This document shows positions 37,320 to 39,447 of a stretch of DNA of 39,447 nucleotides, one piece after another. Location of the stretch: IMG/VR virus record IMGVR_UViG_3300036864_000384, positions 1-39,447 of that record; one strand, given 5' to 3'. This DNA comes from a virus. Every line of letters begins with the position of its first letter. Within the stretch, counting starts at the first letter, position 1. Position numbers and translations under genes: made by a program. The notes beneath the pieces were generated by a model that was not told the DNA's origin, did not search any database, and saw only the letters and a list, made by a program, of their open reading frames with translations.

Positions 37320-37724
37320 GTAGACAATCTGCAACAGGTAGTGTCGGCCATCATAGGCGATGTCCTTCAGGCGCCCGTCTTCATCGTACTTTCCAGGTTC
37401 GCCGGCGTGGCCGCGCTGACCTGGTTGCTCACCGAGACCCTGCCCGAGGTCTTCAAGAAGCTCAACCGATTCACCAAGCCGGCGCTGGGGGCAATCCTGG
37501 GGCCGCTGCTGTCGGTCATCTTCTACGCCCTGGGCTTCGTGAGGATCGACTTCGTCCTGGCCGGCGTGCTGGGCGATGCCCCTCAGTATGTTCAGGCGCC
37601 CGTGCGCGTCGTAGGCGTCGCCCTGATGGGCTTCATCGCCACCCTGTGCGCCCGGGGGTTCCACGACTGGAAGGTAGGCTCGAGGACCTCGCCGCCCGCT
37701 GCGCCAGGGGGAGGGTCCTCGTGA
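37320..37724 (+). CDS. Holin-like membrane protein (134 aa); GTA start
   Basis: The product opens DNLQQVVSAIIGDVLQAPVF. It has three hydrophobic segments, roughly residues 17-34 (PVFIVLSRFAGVAALTWL), 50-70 (LGAILGPLLSVIFYALGF) and 92-110 (VRVVGVALMGFIATLCARG), with a short polar tail. Size, topology and neighbours (endolysin candidate upstream, membrane coiled-coil proteins on both sides) fit a holin. Start: GTA 37320, six bases after AGGAG. In-frame TGA 37305-37307 is four codons upstream with no usual start between; GTG 37341 has no ribosome-binding site. The overlapping frame reads GTG-TAG. If this is the holin, lysis timing also depends on the GTA-reading tRNA. Confidence 0.75.
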   Translation, partial: VDNLQQVVSAIIGDVLQAPVFIVLSRFAGVAALTWLLTETLPEVFKKLNRFTKPALGAILGPLLSVIFYALGFVRIDFVLAGVLGDAPQYVQAPVRVVGVALMGFIATLCARGFHDWKVGSRTSPPAAPGGGSS

Positions 37725-38062
37725 CCTGGCTGCTGGCCTGGCTGCGCAGGGCCTGGACCTACCTGGTCACGCACCCGAAGGTGGCGGCCGGCCTCGCGGT
37801 GCTGGCGTCAATCGGATCTCTCGTTTTCAAGCTGCGATGGACACAGCGCCAGAGGGACAAGGCCGTGGTCCGGGCGGAAACCGCTGAAGTCGACGGCCAG
37901 GTCGCAGTCGCGCGCGCGCGCGCGGAAGGAGCGAAGCAGGACATCGCCGCGGCGGAAGCCGTCGAGCACCAGGCGGCAGGGGAGCATGCGGGGGCGAAGG
38001 TGGAGTCGGACAACGAGGTCGAACGCCGGCGCAAGATCGCCGCGAGGTGGGAGGAAAAGTGA
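37721..38062 (+). CDS. Spanin-like membrane-anchored coiled-coil protein (113 aa)
   Basis: It starts at GTG 37721 overlapping the holin candidate's stop (GTGA), after GGGGGAGGG. A hydrophobic region (VAAGLAVLASIGSLVFKL) follows a Trp-rich N terminus, then a long Ala/Glu/Arg helix (RDKAVVRAETAEVDGQVAVA and on) ending in RRRKIAARWEEK. One N-terminal anchor with a periplasmic coiled coil is the design of inner-membrane spanins (Rz-like). The exported protein two genes downstream would be a possible outer partner, though it lacks a clear lipobox. Confidence 0.65.
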   Translation: MTWLLAWLRRAWTYLVTHPKVAAGLAVLASIGSLVFKLRWTQRQRDKAVVRAETAEVDGQVAVARARAEGAKQDIAAAEAVEHQAAGEHAGAKVESDNEVERRRKIAARWEEK

Positions 38063-38352
38063 AACGCTGGCTCCAGATCCAGGGAAACCGCCTGCGCTAC
38101 TGGGCGATCCGAAAGCTCACCGGCGGGCAGTTCTACGGCGCCGGCGGGACGATCCACTCCGGCGGAGAAGTGAACATCGAGCGGGACCCCGCCACGGGTG
38201 GCGTCGTCTCGGTGTGGTTCCGGTGCTCGGTCCTTCGGTTCACGGATGACGTGGTGGACCCGGCGCGCGCGGAGGACATGCGCCGGATGTACCGCGGCAG
38301 CGGTAGGCGGCCCCCTGCTATTCGCGGGATCGTGTTCGAGGAGGAGCCATGA
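38059..38352 (+). CDS. Hypothetical conserved-looking protein (97 aa)
   Basis: It starts at GTG 38059 overlapping the previous TGA, after GGGAGG. It opens VKRWLQIQGNRLRYWAIRKL and continues GGTIHSGGEVNIERDPATGG, VVSVWFRCSVLRFTDDVVDP and DMRRMYRGSG. Mixed alpha/beta, soluble, one cysteine. The motif IHSGGEVNIERDPATGGVVS, read as 'signal-dependent beta hairpin', is not one I can assign. The next gene begins in its stop (ATGA). Confidence 0.6.
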   Translation: MKRWLQIQGNRLRYWAIRKLTGGQFYGAGGTIHSGGEVNIERDPATGGVVSVWFRCSVLRFTDDVVDPARAEDMRRMYRGSGRRPPAIRGIVFEEEP

Positions 38353-38906
38353 ATTTCTCCCCCTTTAAATACTGGGTTTCAATGGGGTTGAAACTCGGAT
38401 CCCTCGGGCTGCTCGTCCTCGTCGCCGGCGAAGCTGCAGCCGCCACCACCACCGACCCGTTCGCTGGAACCCTCACGGTCCCCGCCCTCGTATCATCCTG
38501 CATTCCCGACGCTCCTCACGGCGGGCTCCTGGCCGCTCTGAAGAAGCGGGCCGAGGAGCTGCCCTCTGGTGAGGAAGCCCGCCTCGAGCTTGAGGCGGCC
38601 GCCACCCTCATCGACTCCTACACGGCTGAGCGTCAGGCGCTGTGCCGGGAGCTGGACGCCGGCGCCGTGGCGATCGCCGCGGTGAGGCAGCAGAGAGACG
38701 GATGGAGGCAGGTGTACGAATCAGAGGTCGGAACGTCCAGCCTCTACCGGGAGCGGTGGCAACAGGCGCTCAAGAGCCCCGTGGCGGGCGGCATCCAACG
38801 GCGTCTTATAGCATGCGGGCCAGGCGGGGGAGTCACCTATGAGGAAGACGCCACCCTGCGCGCGCGCCTGGTGCTTGCCTGCATCGTACCGATCTTCCCG
38901 CGGTGA
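38349..38906 (+). CDS. Exported protein with signal peptide (185 aa), last late gene
   Basis: ATG 38349 follows GAGGAG and overlaps the previous stop. The N terminus is a signal peptide: short basic region (NFSPFKYWVSMGLK), hydrophobic core (LGSLGLLVLVAG) and a likely AAA cleavage site (EAAAATTT). The mature part is helical (LLAALKKRAEELPSGEEARL; YTAERQALCRELDAGAVAIA) with a few cysteines (SSCIPD, LIACGPG, VLACIV). Position at the end of the lysis genes suggests an outer spanin-like or periplasmic role, but no lipobox is obvious. The start region is AT-rich (ttctccccctttaaatac), unlike its neighbours. Confidence 0.62.
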   Translation: MNFSPFKYWVSMGLKLGSLGLLVLVAGEAAAATTTDPFAGTLTVPALVSSCIPDAPHGGLLAALKKRAEELPSGEEARLELEAAATLIDSYTAERQALCRELDAGAVAIAAVRQQRDGWRQVYESEVGTSSLYRERWQQALKSPVAGGIQRRLIACGPGGGVTYEEDATLRARLVLACIVPIFPR

Positions 38907-38923
38907 GGTGGCCTAATCGGGGG

Positions 38924-38974
38924 AAAGGGCCTACCTTTCGTGCATCCCTGGAGAAAGGTAAGCCCTTTGTTTTC
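38924..38974 (+). terminator. Strong rho-independent terminator at the end of the late operon
   Basis: The left arm AAAGGGC-c-TACCTTTC (38924-38939) pairs with GAAAGGTA-a-GCCCTTT (38953-38968), about 15 pairs with one internal mismatch, across a loop of about 13 bases, followed by gTTTTC. It lies 18 bases after the last plus-strand stop and just before the convergent antitoxin gene. The near-symmetric hairpin with an A run on the left could also work on the minus strand. Confidence 0.85.
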
Positions 38975-38997
38975 AGGTGGTGGCCCGCGGACGCGGA

Positions 38998-39243
38998 CTA
39001 GATCCCGAGCTGCGCCTTGAACTTCTTCCAGCTGATGCCGGGCGATTCGGTGAGCGCCTTGCGGGCAGCGGCCAGGTCGATCCGGGCTTCGAGGTAGTCC
39101 AGAAGCTCGGCGTCTTCTATCGGGACCAGAGCGACGGCATTCTTCCCCCAGCGATTGATGCTGATGCGTTCCTTCTGGAACGCGACCCGATTGACCAGGT
39201 CGGAGAGGATCTTGCGGGCCTCGGTGCTTGAGAGCTGCGTCAT
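38998..39243 (-). CDS. Phd/YefM-family antitoxin-like protein (81 aa)
   Basis: The minus-strand product opens MTQLSSTEARKILSDLVNRV and continues ERISINRWGKNAVALVPIED, LLDYLEARIDLAAARKALTE and a C-terminal WKKFKAQLGI. The 'S-x-x-E-A-R-x-x-x-S-D-L-V-N-R-V ... I-x-R-x-G-K-x-A-V-A-L-V-P' pattern is that of Phd/YefM antitoxins, DNA-binding repressors that also neutralise RelE/Doc-type toxins. No toxin gene adjoins it: the terminator follows directly. It may be an orphan that blocks a host toxin during infection, or a repressor. An inverted repeat upstream may be its operator. Confidence 0.85.
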   Translation of the reverse strand: MTQLSSTEARKILSDLVNRVAFQKERISINRWGKNAVALVPIEDAELLDYLEARIDLAAARKALTESPGISWKKFKAQLGI

Positions 39244-39247
39244 GTCT

Positions 39248-39312
39248 TGATTCTGCTACAGGGCCTTCCAGTCATGCAAGAGTTAGAAGGAGTGTACGTC
39301 TTAGCAGAATCT
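39248..39312 (-). promoter_or_regulatory. Inverted repeat upstream of the antitoxin, candidate operator
   Basis: GATTCTGCTA (39249-39258) is repeated inverted as TAGCAGAATC (39302-39311), about 43 bases apart, in the otherwise non-coding region upstream of the minus-strand antitoxin. YefM/Phd proteins repress their own promoters through paired palindromic or inverted sites, so an operator is a reasonable inference. No convincing -35/-10 pair could be assigned between the copies. Confidence 0.5.
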
Positions 39313-39354
39313 AGACCTGTGCCCCTGGCAGTCAAGCCCGCGACGATCTTTTTT

Positions 39355-39447
39355 TCAGGCCGGCCCGCTCCCGCCCTTCCCCTTCACCAGAAACACCGGC
39401 TCCCACGCCCGCTCGGCGTCGATGGAGCGGAGCAGGGCGATGTTCAT
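39355..39447 (-). CDS. Partial minus-strand ORF at the window edge (30 codons visible)
   Basis: Reading from the last base, ATG at 39447 opens MNIALLRSIDAERAWEPVFL, then VKGKGGSGPA and TGA at 39357-39355. The ATG may be internal to a gene that continues beyond the window, so only a C-terminal part may be visible. A run of seven A residues follows the stop on this strand. I cannot assign a function. Confidence 0.35.
   Translation of the reverse strand: MNIALLRSIDAERAWEPVFLVKGKGGSGPA

Noticed and set aside
16088-37323. A two-base (TA) insertion after each ATG, from sequencing error or assembly
   Set aside because: The same two bases at more than a dozen separate gene starts, and nowhere inside genes, is not an error pattern. 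Reading GTA as the start codon explains all cases, including the CTG-TA and CGC-GTA ones, and the tRNA supplies the reader.
16088-37323. Programmed frameshift at ATG-TAA/TAG
   Set aside because: It would need a shift right after initiation on many genes without any common slippery sequence, fails for 31094 (CTG) and 37029 (no NTG), and leaves the UAC initiator tRNA unexplained.

Overview
The window reads as most of a tailed-phage genome (Caudoviricetes, probably siphovirus-like) from a GC-rich bacterium with conventional GGAGG Shine-Dalgarno signals. Genes are tightly packed, often with ATGA or GTGA stop/start overlaps. They run on the plus strand from 1 to about 38.9 kb and end at a strong hairpin terminator. 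I see no integrase or repressor, and the host cannot be named from sequence alone.

Layout. 1-11.7 kb is an early/replication module: a Cas4-like four-cysteine nuclease, a DUF6745-type protein with a long DAR-repeat minisatellite, a HerA/FtsK-type ATPase, a replication-initiation-like protein carrying iteron-like repeats inside its gene, a RuvC-like resolvase, a ParB-like protein and an IS110-C-terminal-domain protein. 11.7-12.0 kb is an exact 18-bp-period array of 15 repeats. 12.4 kb holds one tRNA gene. 12.8-16.1 kb holds terminase and small, mostly cysteine-rich proteins. 16.1-35.0 kb is the head-tail module: portal fused to a MuF domain and interrupted by an intein, protease, capsid, connectors, tail tube, chaperone, tape measure, tail tip and fibre. 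35.0-38.9 kb holds a beta-helix protein and a lysis-type cassette. A Phd/YefM-like antitoxin sits on the minus strand at the end.

The main discovery is a private translation-initiation system. The tRNA at 12376-12450 has the hallmarks of a bacterial INITIATOR tRNA: a mismatched 1-72 position (C x U), three G:C pairs at the bottom of the anticodon stem, A11:U24 and an encoded CCA. Its anticodon is UAC, which reads GUA, instead of CAU. Fourteen late ORFs (12 protein genes and two short leader ORFs) begin with GTA, nearly all with a good Shine-Dalgarno at normal spacing. They include portal, protease, major capsid, connector, tape measure, tail, fibre and the holin candidate. In nine of them a stop codon closes the frame within 10 codons upstream and no ATG, GTG, TTG or CTG lies between. 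No gene upstream of the tRNA needs a GTA start. Thirteen of the 14 GTA codons are preceded by T, so each reads NTG-TAR in the overlapping frame: an ordinary initiator tRNA would start and stop at once. I infer that the phage makes its own initiator tRNA, probably charged with valine and formylated, to switch on virion and lysis genes. I know of no described natural system of this kind but could not search for one.

A second unusual feature is inside the portal intein (18688-19500). A complete homing-endonuclease-like gene lies on the OPPOSITE strand (19440 to 18700), so both strands of the intein appear to encode protein.
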